In this document: one piece after another, positions 51,352-60,573 of the stretch | Position numbering within the stretch: position 1 is the stretch's first letter | Layout: every line of letters starts with the position of its first letter | Position numbers and translations under genes: made by a program | From: Niallia sp052318935 | Lineage (GTDB): Bacteria > Bacillota > Bacilli > Bacillales > Cytobacillaceae | Length of the DNA stretch: 64,000 nt | Direction: 5' to 3' (one strand) | Assembly: GCA_052318935.1 (NCBI GenBank) | Contig: JBQRKO010000007.1 | The notes under the pieces: generated by a model | What the model saw: only the letters and a program-made list of their open reading frames with translations | Database searches by the model: none | Told to the model about the DNA's origin: nothing

Positions 51352-52554
51352 TTAGTTAGAGATAAACAATTTATTTATTAAAGCTGCATTTTCTCGATAA
51401 AAATTTTCTTCCAACTGACGATTTTTTTCATAATTTGTTTCTATTATCATTTCTTTTTTTAATAAGTAAAAGTAAGGCTTCACTTCTATTAGAATGTTTA
51501 CTGCGACTAGAAATTTCACGTAATCATAAACAGCTTGCTTCCATGTTATTGCTGATATCATTGGAAGCTTTCTTATTTTTATTTCGAAACGATCAATTCT
51601 ATTTTGAAATTGTTCTGTAATTTTATGAATGGAGACAATTTTTTTGCCCTTCTCTCCTAAAAAATTATCTAACATGATAAACGTTTGCCAAAATAATGGA
51701 GTCGTTTCTATGTGGATATTTGTACGAAGTGGAACGCCAATATACGGTGGTAAAAAATGAGGATTACAATTATTCTTATATAACTCTTTTAAAAATCTAT
51801 CATTATTTTTCGTCTGATAATGAATATGATGCACCTTCTGTTTTCGTATTTCTTCCATCCAAAGATGTAAAGGAATAGAAGGTGCTGGCATTTTCCATAA
51901 AGAGAAAAAAGTCAAGGAGTTTATGGATTGGGTATAGCATGAGGTAAAAACTTGATTAATCGTAATGGGAATGATGGGATGATACAATTGGAATCTTCGT
52001 TTAGAGGGACAGTAAGTAGGTAATACATATTGATTATGATACTTTGTGAGGAATTGATAAGAGAATGTAGATAATCGTACTTTATTTCTATTCCAATTTT
52101 TCATATTTTTTAATCCTAAAATCCAAATCGGATAAAAGCTTTCTTTACGGTAATTATTTGTTCTTTTTATTAATAATTCAGGCGAAATCTGCGAGCATTG
52201 ATATTCGATTACGTAATATTTATTTTCGTAATATACACCGATATCTCCACGTTGCTTAATTGAAGGGAAATATGGTTCCAGCATTGGCTGCAAACCTAAT
52301 CTGTCGAGCCAGTTGTACAGCTGTAATTTGCCTTCTAAATGATATTGTGACTCCGCTTCGGAATTTCCTGAACAAATAGTTCTATTTTCATGCGCAAAAT
52401 GGGTTAATCTTTTTTCTCCCAACTTTAAAATAACTTTTTCAAAACATTCTGGACAAAAAAATAAATGGTTGGACCGCAGCTTCCGCAAGTATGCTTGATC
52501 TATGATTTTATATAAATGAATGGAAGTTCCATCCTCCATTAAAGCTGTAAACAC
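51352..52554 (-). CDS. coiA: competence protein CoiA
   Basis: A 400-residue protein. GTG 52554 is the likely start (AAGGGGAG lies seven bases before it), giving MFTALMEDGTSIHLYKI. The N-terminal zinc-like motif is C34-x2-C37-x14-H52-x2-H55. The nuclease-like domain follows (LEPYFPSIKQRGDIGVYYEN and KYYVIEYQCSQ, with D, E and Q core residues). CoiA promotes recombination of transforming DNA. Its place between mecA-side genes and pepF matches B. subtilis yjbF. Confidence 0.9.
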   Translation of the reverse strand: MFTALMEDGTSIHLYKIIDQAYLRKLRSNHLFFCPECFEKVILKLGEKRLTHFAHENRTICSGNSEAESQYHLEGKLQLYNWLDRLGLQPMLEPYFPSIKQRGDIGVYYENKYYVIEYQCSQISPELLIKRTNNYRKESFYPIWILGLKNMKNWNRNKVRLSTFSYQFLTKYHNQYVLPTYCPSKRRFQLYHPIIPITINQVFTSCYTQSINSLTFFSLWKMPAPSIPLHLWMEEIRKQKVHHIHYQTKNNDRFLKELYKNNCNPHFLPPYIGVPLRTNIHIETTPLFWQTFIMLDNFLGEKGKKIVSIHKITEQFQNRIDRFEIKIRKLPMISAITWKQAVYDYVKFLVAVNILIEVKPYFYLLKKEMIIETNYEKNRQLEENFYRENAALINKLFISN

Positions 52555-53355
52555 GAATATACTCCCCTTTCTGATTGTCATCATATTAAACAAGCTCTAA
52601 AAGAGTATATTCGCTTTTTCCTGCTATTTTCCTTCTTACTATCTCAAACTTCGCACCTTCAAATTCGTTTGCAAATCTTGATAGGACTCGGTTTAGAACA
52701 ATAAAAAGGGCGGCTTGTTTTTTATTGTTGAGGTTGCTTTCCACTACGGGTTGCTTCGCTTTCCGCGGGGTGGGAGCTGAGCCTCCTCGGCTTTGCCTTG
52801 CGGGGTCTCAGCCTTCCCACATTTCCCGCAGGAGTCTTCGCACCCTCCGTTACAAGCAACTTGTTTTAAAATAAGTTCTTGTTTTCGAATTTCATTACAA
52901 GGTATTATTGCTAAACAATAGTAGCGTTGATTTTTTTTAGAAGATAAGAAAATTTTTGAACTTAGATGAGTGTCTAGCGCCTTGCTTATGTTATCATTCA
53001 ACGTTGTTCTATCAAAATGTGCCGCTTGAGTCTATTTCTATATGGTGGGTGTTTTCACCAGTTCAGCGACAGCAACTAATTGAATCAAACGGCTTGATTG
53101 AAGTGGAAGGTGCGAGACTCCTGTGGGATTAGCGGGTTAGATGAGACCCCGCAGGCGCAAGCGCCGAGGAGGCTCATCGCACGCCCCACGGAAAGCGAGC
53201 ATCCTGAAACGGAAAGCAAGCCCCTATTTGTAAGGAATAATGTTTGCAAAAAAAACACCCTAAAAGACTAATCAATCACCCTTTTCTAATTGCTCTAAAC
53301 TAAGTTATGGCAATACATGAAGAGGAATTTATAACTGCGAAGTTTGAGTTACTAT
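52555..53355. other. gap between coiA and cls filled with repeats
   Basis: About 800 bases with no gene. Two GC-rich palindromic cores lie here: 52736-52860 (CTTTCCGCGGGGTGGGAGC, GCCTCCTCGG, CCGCAGGAGTCTTCGCACC) and 53043-53226 (GTGCGAGACTCCTGTGGG, GAGACCCCGCAGGCGC, CCACGGAAAGCGAGC). A family C fragment is at 52964-52985. Open frames here are readings of these repeats. Confidence 0.65.
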
Positions 53356-54873
53356 TTATAATAAAGGAGACAATAATCTTGAAGTAGATTCAAGAATCCG
53401 AAAGCCTACATGTCTTTTATTGAAAGATTCCGCTTTTAATTCTTTCGCATGGTCCATATCATTTACTAATTCATTTACTAGTTGTTTCGTGCTTTTCGTT
53501 TTATATAAAAATGCACTTACTTCAAAATTGAGATGGAAGCTGCGCATATCCATATTACAAGTCCCTATTGAAGCAATCTCTCCATCTACTACAACGATTT
53601 TGCTATGCATAAACCCTTTTTCATATTCATATATTTTCACACCAGCTTCTAGCAGTTCAGGAAAATAAGAACGAGATGCATGAAAAACAATTCTTTTATC
53701 TGGCTTATTTGGAACTAATAATCGCACATCTAAGCCACTTAATGCAGCAATGTTTATAGCAGAAAAAATATCTTCATCTGGAATAAAATAGGGAGTAGCA
53801 ATCCAAATCGATTTTGTCGCAGATGTCATCATGCTAAAAAATATATTTTTAATTACGCTCCATTCATTATCAGGACCACCTGCAATTAACTGAACACCAC
53901 CATGTGTATTCTCTTCTGAAATAGGTGATAAATATTCATTTGTTAAAAAACTGCTGTTTGTCATATAAAACCAATCTTGCAAAAAAATTAACTGCAGCGT
54001 TCGAACTGCTTCTCCTTTTACCATTAAATGCGTATCTCGCCAAAATCCAACTGATGCATTTCGACCTAAATATTCATCCCCTATATTTAATCCGCCAACA
54101 AAACCAATACTTCCGTCAATTACAATAATTTTACGATGGTTTCGGAAATTAAATTTGCTGTTTAAAACAGGCATTCTTACTGGACCAAATGCAACCATCT
54201 CTACCCCTGCATGCTTTAGCTGATTAATAAATTTTTTCGACAATTGCCAAGACCCAACTGCATCATAAAGAAATCGGATTTTCACCCCTTCTTTTGCCTT
54301 CTTTATTAACACAGATTTAATTTCTTCGCCAATCTTATCATGGCGCACAATATAATACTCTAAGTGAATATGATGTTTAGCCATATTTAGTGCTTGAATA
54401 ATAGCGGAAAATGTTTCATCCCCATTTGTTAGTACATTCGTTGAGGTACCAAAAGAAATCGGAGTATTTCCTAATTTTTCAGCTAAACGAAAAAGATTCC
54501 GTTGGTGCACTTCTAATTTTTCTATTTTCTCTTCTGATCCATCACGCATTTCCGTTTCTATACGCAGAAACATTTCTTTATCTAAAAAATACTTTTCCCG
54601 GTAGATTCGTTCCTTTCGATAATTTCTTCCAAATAGTAAATAAAAAATAAAACCGACAATCGGAAAACTTCCTAAAACAATCAACCAAGTTAATGTTTGT
54701 GTTGGGTGTCTATTTTCAAAAAAAATAACAAACCCAATAAAAGTAACAGACAAGCTAATGACTAAGCTTAGCTGTCCATATACTCCACCTTTGATCGTAA
54801 TAAAAAAGTTAGAAATATAAACAAAAAGTCCTGCTACTGCCAAAAAAATACTTAACCTAGCTGTATGATTCAT
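53356..54873 (-). CDS. cls: cardiolipin synthase
   Basis: A 505-residue phospholipase-D-type enzyme. Two N-terminal membrane helices (SIFLAVAGLFVYISNFFITI and LVISLSVTFIGFVIFF) and a third near residue 65 are followed by two HKD motifs: FRNHRKIIVIDGSIGFVGGL near residue 240 and GFMHSKIVVVDGEIASIGTC near residue 420. It condenses two phosphatidylglycerol molecules to cardiolipin. Bacillus genomes carry several paralogues, so the exact subtype (ClsA, YwiE, YwjE) is open. Confidence 0.92.
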   Translation of the reverse strand: MNHTARLSIFLAVAGLFVYISNFFITIKGGVYGQLSLVISLSVTFIGFVIFFENRHPTQTLTWLIVLGSFPIVGFIFYLLFGRNYRKERIYREKYFLDKEMFLRIETEMRDGSEEKIEKLEVHQRNLFRLAEKLGNTPISFGTSTNVLTNGDETFSAIIQALNMAKHHIHLEYYIVRHDKIGEEIKSVLIKKAKEGVKIRFLYDAVGSWQLSKKFINQLKHAGVEMVAFGPVRMPVLNSKFNFRNHRKIIVIDGSIGFVGGLNIGDEYLGRNASVGFWRDTHLMVKGEAVRTLQLIFLQDWFYMTNSSFLTNEYLSPISEENTHGGVQLIAGGPDNEWSVIKNIFFSMMTSATKSIWIATPYFIPDEDIFSAINIAALSGLDVRLLVPNKPDKRIVFHASRSYFPELLEAGVKIYEYEKGFMHSKIVVVDGEIASIGTCNMDMRSFHLNFEVSAFLYKTKSTKQLVNELVNDMDHAKELKAESFNKRHVGFRILESTSRLLSPLL

Positions 54874-54984
54874 TCAAAACACCCGCCCATACTTCTCTGT
54901 CTAATTTAAAAAGTTTTTTATCATCTCCAGTGAAATTATACCCGAATACAACGAATCCCACTCTACTTCACAAACTAATTTTTA

Positions 54985-55018
54985 GTTAAAAAATACCGAT
55001 TTCAAATGAAATCGGCAT
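54985..55018 (-). terminator. intrinsic terminator after mecA
   Basis: CCGATTTCAAATGAAATCGG is a perfect palindrome followed on the minus strand by TATTTTTTAA, four bases past the mecA stop. Confidence 0.85.
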
Positions 55019-55021
55019 TCT

Positions 55022-55678
55022 TTAATGAAAATACTTTTTTAATTCAGTAAATACTTCATTTTCAATTATTATATTCCCATATTCTTCTAATACATGGACC
55101 GTCATTTGTGTTTCATGACCATATTCTAAAAGAATACTTAATGCGTTATCCACATCGTCTTCTTCTATTGTTTCATCTAAGAATTCCACATATAAATAAT
55201 ACTGGTTTTCATAGCTGTATAATTTTGTATCCAGATCGTTTATTCCCTGAAGTTTAGAAAGGGAAATGATATCTTCAAAATCCTTAAATGCAATAATAAA
55301 CTCTAATGGATCCTCAAAGTCACCATCACTATCATTTACCGTAAAATGCTCTTCCATTAATTCTTCAAAGCCATCTACCGGTAAATCTTTCAATTTTTCT
55401 TCTGGGATTGAAATTTCAAACTTTTGACCATCCTTTGATAGCTGTGCTCTAGTCACTAATATTTCTAGCCCTTTATCTAATGCTTGAACTTGTATCCATA
55501 ATGGACCATCTAAAATAAAATCTTCTTCTTGATGTACTTCATCCATCATTTCCCAAAAAAGTTCTTCGCTTCTTTCCCTGTTATACCAAATTTCCTCACG
55601 CTTAAAACCGCGTTCTTCTATATCAATGTACGAAATATAAAACTTTACTGTATGATCATTAATACGTTCAATTTCCAT
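55022..55678 (-). CDS. mecA: adaptor protein MecA
   Basis: A 218-residue adaptor. The N-terminal domain (MEIERINDHTVKFYISYIDI and EERGFKREEIWYNR) recognises ComK or Spx-type substrates and the C-terminal domain (LYSYENQYYLYVEFLDETIE) docks on ClpC. ATG 55678 follows GGGAGTGTTACAGA. Upstream of cls on the same strand with its own terminator. Confidence 0.95.
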   Translation of the reverse strand: MEIERINDHTVKFYISYIDIEERGFKREEIWYNRERSEELFWEMMDEVHQEEDFILDGPLWIQVQALDKGLEILVTRAQLSKDGQKFEISIPEEKLKDLPVDGFEELMEEHFTVNDSDGDFEDPLEFIIAFKDFEDIISLSKLQGINDLDTKLYSYENQYYLYVEFLDETIEEDDVDNALSILLEYGHETQMTVHVLEEYGNIIIENEVFTELKKYFH

Positions 55679-56035
55679 TCTGTAACACTCCCTTCAGGCT
55701 ATGATGGAAGGGACTAATACCCCCATACAGATACTCGTCTTATTGTTTACTCCTTGTACTTATATATTCTATGACAAAAGCGAATGAAATGGAATTAAAA
55801 TATACTGAGAATTAGAAAAACCATTATATGCCTATTCAAAGATTTTTCACATTTGTACTTAGTAGTATTACCGCTAAAAAATATTTCAATCAAAAGAATA
55901 AGCATGCAATAAGTATTCTATTCCATTCTATATCCTGATGATAACAAAATGGATGATTACCCTGTATTTTACCATTATCCGTTTATCTGCACAAATTTTA
56001 TCACTTTTTAAGCATTTTTATGCTAGTACTATATA

Positions 56036-56096
56036 AAAAGGTCTGACATCTCTATACCAATAATAAAAATAGGTATAGAAATAGTCAGACCTCTAT
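56036..56096 (-). terminator. intrinsic terminator after spxA
   Basis: AGGTCTGAC and GTCAGACCT form an outer stem with TATACC/GGTATA inside, 16 bases past the spxA stop. Confidence 0.8.
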
Positions 56097-56111
56097 AAAA
56101 ATCAAGCTATA

Positions 56112-56507
56112 TTAATTAACTAACCGCTGTGCTTCACGCAATTGGAAAGTACGTACTTTTCTTGGTAAGAAACGACGAATTTCATCTTCGTTATAGCCAA
56201 CTTGAAGTCTTTTTTCATCAATAATAATTGGACGGCGTAAAAGCCCTGGATTATCTTTTATTAGTCCAAATAAATCTTGTAATGGCATTGTTTCTAAGTT
56301 AACATTCAGCTTTTGAAATGTTTTGCTTCGTGTTGAAATAATCTCGTCTGTACCATCCTCTGTCATGCGAAGTATTTCTTTAATTTCTTCGATGGAAAGT
56401 GGTTCAGAAAAAATATTTCTTTCTTTATAAGCTATATCATGTTCTTCTAACCATGCTTTTGCTTTTCTACAAGATGTACAACTTGGTGAAGTGTATAATG
56501 TGACCAT
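56112..56507 (-). CDS. spxA: global redox regulator Spx
   Basis: A 131-residue ArsC-like protein starting MVTLYTSPSCTSCRKAKAWL; the redox switch is C10-x2-C13. R in the ATL-STR core and the C-terminal helix RKVRTFQLREAQRLVN match Spx, which binds the RNA polymerase alpha subunit. Spx is degraded by ClpXP with SpxH (47359) as adaptor. ATG 56507 follows GGGAGTGTGAATTTGTAAA. Confidence 0.96.
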   Translation of the reverse strand: MVTLYTSPSCTSCRKAKAWLEEHDIAYKERNIFSEPLSIEEIKEILRMTEDGTDEIISTRSKTFQKLNVNLETMPLQDLFGLIKDNPGLLRRPIIIDEKRLQVGYNEDEIRRFLPRKVRTFQLREAQRLVN

Positions 56508-56999
56508 TTTACAAATTCACACTCCCTTTATTTAGACATGTATTTAAGTTACTATTACAACTACTTGAGTTCATCAAATTCTTAAATTATAATTAGTTTA
56601 ATCAAGTAATTTATATTGATTATTATACACTATATATTGATAATTTGGTATATGTTTTTTAAAATATCATTCTCTGTTGCATAAATTTTTTTTACTTCCT
56701 ACATAATATGACTTTTTCGTACGAATCATGATTATTTTTTGTTGGTTTCTCCTCCTTTTTTTAGAATTCTTCCACAAAAGTTTAGGAATTCTATTATTTG
56801 TTGCAGGTTATTAATATAGACGATTGAAAAGCAAAAAGGTTTCATTTTTTTTATTTATTAACCATATTTCTTTTCTATTACAAGAAAATTTCAACCCGTT
56901 GCATCTTTATTTTACCTTCTATTTATTCTCAATTAAGACATTTTTATTGAAAATTCGATACAAACATACATACTATTTTTCATAAATCTACAAAATTGG
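56508..56999. other. gene-free, very AT-rich region between yjbC and spxA
   Basis: About 490 bases without a gene. The spxA promoter(s) and possible regulatory sites lie here; in B. subtilis this interval carries promoters for several sigma factors. No operator can be assigned by eye. Confidence 0.5.
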
Positions 57000-57587
57000 T
57001 CAAATTTCATCAAAAATATTTTCTTTTTCAGGATCGTCATGTACAAAAATAACTTGTTCTGCAGGTTCATACGATTGACCATAAAATTGTTTATCATTAT
57101 ACGTATGTATTTTCTTATACGTTTTTATAAGAGCTTGATAAACAACTTCTTCCCCTTCATTATTTGGTGCCCAATATAAGATTTCCATTTTATTTACTGT
57201 GTTTGTAGCCAGCGATTTTCGTTTATATCCAATTGTTTTTGCATGTTGAAAACCTTCTCTTTGATAAAACTTTACCCTTTTTTGTGTATCCGTATCTTTA
57301 TAGTCAACCGGCTCTACTTCTAAAATAATTGGTTTGCCTTTATCTTTTAGTTTTTGCAGCAATTTATGCCCTATTCCTTTTCCTCTTGCTTCTGTGGAAA
57401 CATATAAATAATCAATAAAAATAAAATCATCTACCTCCACATACATCAAAACATGATACTTGCCTTCGTCTTTATGATAAGTATCTGGAAAATCTTTTAA
57501 CAATGCTTCCATATGTTCTTGTGATTTCATTTCTTCTATTGGAAAATATTCATTTAATTTGTCATACCAATGCATATTTTTTATCAC
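57000..57587 (-). CDS. yjbC: GNAT-family acetyltransferase YjbC
   Basis: A 195-residue GNAT protein. FIFIDYLYVSTEARGKGIGH and KLLQKLKDKGKPIILEVEPV contain the acetyl-CoA loop and strand. It matches YjbC of B. subtilis in length and position next to spxA. ATG 57587 follows GAGGTGATAAAAA, 13 bases after the glycosidase gene stop at 57600, so both may be co-transcribed. Confidence 0.88.
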   Translation of the reverse strand: MIKNMHWYDKLNEYFPIEEMKSQEHMEALLKDFPDTYHKDEGKYHVLMYVEVDDFIFIDYLYVSTEARGKGIGHKLLQKLKDKGKPIILEVEPVDYKDTDTQKRVKFYQREGFQHAKTIGYKRKSLATNTVNKMEILYWAPNNEGEEVVYQALIKTYKKIHTYNDKQFYGQSYEPAEQVIFVHDDPEKENIFDEI

Positions 57588-57599
57588 CTCAAGCTTTGT

Positions 57600-58814
57600 T
57601 TATTTTTTCCTTTCTGGTGTATAGTCAACATTTTTTGTATAATTGCTTGCTGCATTCCATAATAAAAACTCATTTACGCCATTATCTTGCAGTGCTCTAA
57701 TTTGATCTTCCATTTGTTTTACACCATAATGCTGATAATTGCCTTCACCTAACCATGAGGCGGTAAAATCTTGCAGCCATGGTCTGGAAACAGGTGCATT
57801 TTTTCTTTTTCCTAACTTGTTTTTTTCTACTTTTATATACTCATTAACTAGTTGATATGGATGTAAATCCGGTTTATCTATACCAAAATACGCACTCCAG
57901 TGGCTAGGATAAATCATGGAGGAGATGACATCTACATGGTCGCTTATTTTTGAAAAATTCTGCCCAATCCCTGGTGCTTCCTTTAATGTTGCCGTATAAC
58001 CAAAGATATCGACAGAGACTTTAACATCATATGGTTTTAATTTCTCTTTCGCATATTTTACGAAATCAGATACTGCCTTTACTCTTTTTTCCCCTTCATT
58101 ACCATTTAAATGATCATAGTCGCCTTTTGAATAGCTTAACTTTGCTTCTTTTCCTTCAAACCCTTCAGGAAACCGAACATAATCAAATTGAATTTCCTGA
58201 AACCCCATTCTTGCTGCTTCTATTGCAATATTTACATTATAATCCCATACTTCTTTTTGAAATGGATTAACAAATGATTCTTGTCTGCCATTTTTCCAAA
58301 CATTCTTTCCATTCATAAAGGACCATTCAGGCTTTTTTGCTGCCAATAAAGTATCTTTAAAAACGACTACCCTTGCAATTGGGTATATTTTTTCTTTTTC
58401 TAACTGCTGCAACATGAAAGGCATACTTGAAATATATGATTTCCCAATGGAATAAAAAGACGATTCTTTTGCTGGTTTATACGTAAGATTTCCGAAATCG
58501 TCTTTAAAGTCAATCACCATTGCATTTAAATCCGTTTTATTAAGCAAGGAAATCAACTCGTTCCACTTTTCCCCTCCCGCAGAGTGTGCATTTACATATA
58601 CTCCTCTTACTGCATCAGGATAGGTAAAAGAAAAGGCAGAATTTTTTAATCTCGGAAAACCATCTGGGATATTCTTTATTGACATGCTGACCTTTTTCTC
58701 TGGTTGTAAAGAATAGCTTCGCGCTCCTTCCACTCTCTTAACAAAAATGGAAGCAGGCATTATAAAAATAATCAGCAGCAAAAAAACCGTTAATCGATTG
58801 ATTCTTTTTATCAT
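57600..58814 (-). CDS. putative glycoside hydrolase (GH13-like, DUF4015)
   Basis: A 404-residue secreted or anchored protein. Residues 1-30 are a signal peptide ending in VEGA-RS. The remainder is a TIM-barrel putative glycosidase of the DUF4015 group: GVYVNAHSAGG near residue 72, AMVIDFKDDFGNLTY, then FDYVRFPEGFEG and VDIFGYT. The acidic residues at strand ends (D in MVIDFKDD, D/E in FDYVRFPE) could be catalytic. It is upstream of yjbC on the same strand. The substrate is unknown. Confidence 0.82.
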   Translation of the reverse strand: MIKRINRLTVFLLLIIFIMPASIFVKRVEGARSYSLQPEKKVSMSIKNIPDGFPRLKNSAFSFTYPDAVRGVYVNAHSAGGEKWNELISLLNKTDLNAMVIDFKDDFGNLTYKPAKESSFYSIGKSYISSMPFMLQQLEKEKIYPIARVVVFKDTLLAAKKPEWSFMNGKNVWKNGRQESFVNPFQKEVWDYNVNIAIEAARMGFQEIQFDYVRFPEGFEGKEAKLSYSKGDYDHLNGNEGEKRVKAVSDFVKYAKEKLKPYDVKVSVDIFGYTATLKEAPGIGQNFSKISDHVDVISSMIYPSHWSAYFGIDKPDLHPYQLVNEYIKVEKNKLGKRKNAPVSRPWLQDFTASWLGEGNYQHYGVKQMEDQIRALQDNGVNEFLLWNAASNYTKNVDYTPERKK

Positions 58815-58983
58815 AACTTTTCCCCCATTTACACAAATCTTTTTCCGTTCTATTTATCATTATTCACAAAATCAATCATTCACATTACAATTACCCGTTT
58901 CCTAATATTGTAACAAGATAATTTTATGTTGGGCATCCAATTTGCAGAAGTGGATTTAATTTTCTATTTTTTTCTTTAACTAA

Positions 58984-59440
58984 AGGCTATATTAAAGCTC
59001 ATAGTTGATTTTGGCACGATATTGATTTTCGTCCCAGGCGTGAGACTCCTGCTGGAAAAGCGAGACCACTGAAGAAGTGTTTTATTATATAAATTATAGG
59101 TAAAACACTTATATTAAGTAGGATAAAAATGGTATAGAGTGTTTGAAAACGACCATCATGTTGGTTAGGAGAGGCGTCCCCACGACTCCTGCGGGATTAG
59201 CGAGACAGGCGAGACCCCACAGGAGCAAAGCGACGAGGAGGCTCGGCGCTCGCCCCGCGGAAAGCGTGTGGTAAGCCTCGGAAAACCGAACAAAAACATC
59301 TGATCTGATTGCTTGGATTTCCACTATCTATATTTCAGAGCATCCACTTTTTCAGTGACCTCCGTAAAGCGCCGAGGAGGCTCCCGAACCGCCCGCGGAA
59401 AGCGAACGCTATCGCTGAAATCAACAGGCAAGTTTAACAG
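58984..59440. repeat. dispersed palindromic element, family F, interrupted by family E
   Basis: Outer parts match 48906-49085: ATTAAAGCTCATAGTTGATT at the left, AAATCAACAGGCAAGTTTAA at the right with CGCCCGCGGAAAGCGAACGC. A family E copy is inserted in the core. Confidence 0.7.
59063..59365. mobile_element. family E element (MITE-like), long copy with GC core, AAAGCG flanks
   Basis: Inverted ends CCACTGAAGAAGTG and CCACTTTTTCAGTG, flanked by direct AAAGCG (59057-59062 and 59366-59371). It shares AAACGACCATCATG and GGTAAGCCTCGGAAAACCGA with 37171-37363 but retains a GC core (ACGACTCCTGCGGGATTAGC, GAGACCCCACAGGAGC, CCGCGGAAAGCGTG) deleted there. Confidence 0.75.
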
Positions 59441-59449
59441 CTCCTAACT

Positions 59450-59500
59450 AAAAAAAGGAGACAGAACTATTAAAAATTTACTGTCTCAGAAAATTTTTTT
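59450..59500 (-). terminator. intrinsic terminator after alsR
   Basis: GAGACAG (59458-59464) and CTGTCTC (59481-59487) pair, with seven T or more on each outer side; it lies 38 bases past the alsR stop. Confidence 0.7.
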
Positions 59501-59537
59501 TACGCTCGCCTGCAAGATGTAACAACCAGCTATCTCG

Positions 59538-60425
59538 TTATGACGAGCTCATTTTATGTAATACATGATGAACAAAATGAAAGAGGGCTGGATTATGATT
59601 TTCCCTTTTATAAGAAATAATCCATTCCGCAATTAGTTCATCCTTTTCAATCTTTTTATAAACTACATCTAAGTTATGAGGATTTTTTGCTGTTGTTGGA
59701 ATAACAGCAATACCTATTCCTGCTGTGACTAATCCAATCACCATTTGGCAGTCAGTCGACTCTTGTACAATATTCGGTTGAAATCCGTACTTTTCACATA
59801 GACTGACGAAATTGGTATACAAAGAAGGCCACGCACCTTTTGACAAAGAGATAATCGCCTCATCCTTTATATCCTTTATTGAAATGTTTTCTTGTTTAGC
59901 TAAACGATGATCTTTTGGTATAACAAAAATACTGTCACTTTGCATAAGGCTTTTGCTAATCAGCTCATCACTTGAGACTGGAGGGTGTAAAAAACCAATA
60001 TCAATTTCCCCTTGTAATAATGCGGTTAATTGCTTAGGAATAGATAATTGACGAAGATCAATATCCACTGAAGGATACATACTTCTGAATTCCCTAATTG
60101 CTGGCGGTAAAATTTCATATGTAGCTGATCCAACAAATCCAATGACAATTTTCCCAAGCTCTCCCCTTGCTGTAAGACTTGCCGTTTCCACCGCCTTGTT
60201 CAGCTGATTCAAAACGGTACGGACTTGACTTAAAAACACATTTCCTGCTTCCGTCAATTCGACAAGTCGATTAGATCTATGAAACAACGGAAAACCCACC
60301 TCTTCCTCCAGATGCTTTATTTGCTGGCTAAGCGGTGGCTGCGTCATATTCAATCTTGCTGCAGCTCTTCCAAAATGAAGCTCCTCTGCTAAAGTGACAA
60401 AATATTGCAGCTGTCTAAGCTCCAT
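59538..60425 (-). CDS. alsR: LysR-family regulator of acetoin genes AlsR
   Basis: A 295-residue LysR regulator starting MELRQLQYFVTLAEELHFGR at ATG 60425, chosen by AAGGAG. The helix-turn-helix is AAARLNMTQPPLSQQIKHLE; the effector domain follows from about residue 90. It is divergent from alsS-alsD and resembles B. subtilis AlsR, which activates that operon with acetate during stationary or anaerobic growth. Confidence 0.93.
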   Translation of the reverse strand: MELRQLQYFVTLAEELHFGRAAARLNMTQPPLSQQIKHLEEEVGFPLFHRSNRLVELTEAGNVFLSQVRTVLNQLNKAVETASLTARGELGKIVIGFVGSATYEILPPAIREFRSMYPSVDIDLRQLSIPKQLTALLQGEIDIGFLHPPVSSDELISKSLMQSDSIFVIPKDHRLAKQENISIKDIKDEAIISLSKGAWPSLYTNFVSLCEKYGFQPNIVQESTDCQMVIGLVTAGIGIAVIPTTAKNPHNLDVVYKKIEKDELIAEWIISYKRENHNPALFHFVHHVLHKMSSS

Positions 60426-60487
60426 AATAAGCAACTCCTTATTTATTCATTCGCAAAACATATCAAACACTCGTTAAATGTATATTG

Positions 60488-60527
60488 GAAATATTATCAT
60501 GTTGCACGTATAGTAAATATTATCATG
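60488..60527 (+). promoter_or_regulatory. direct repeat in alsR-alsS divergent promoter
   Basis: AAATATTATCATG occurs at 60489-60501 and again at 60515-60527, 26 bases apart. Repeats spaced this way in a divergent LysR promoter are candidate AlsR contacts. The second is 47 bases before the alsS ATG and may overlap its promoter. Confidence 0.5.
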
Positions 60528-60573
60528 AAATCTACTATTTCATAAAGAATTACATTTTAAGGAGTGAAGGGTC

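Noticed and set aside
52744..53001. 85-codon frame with a Cys/Gly-rich stretch after coiA
   Set aside because: The Cys-rich part is the translation of a GC-rich repeat core, not a conserved protein.
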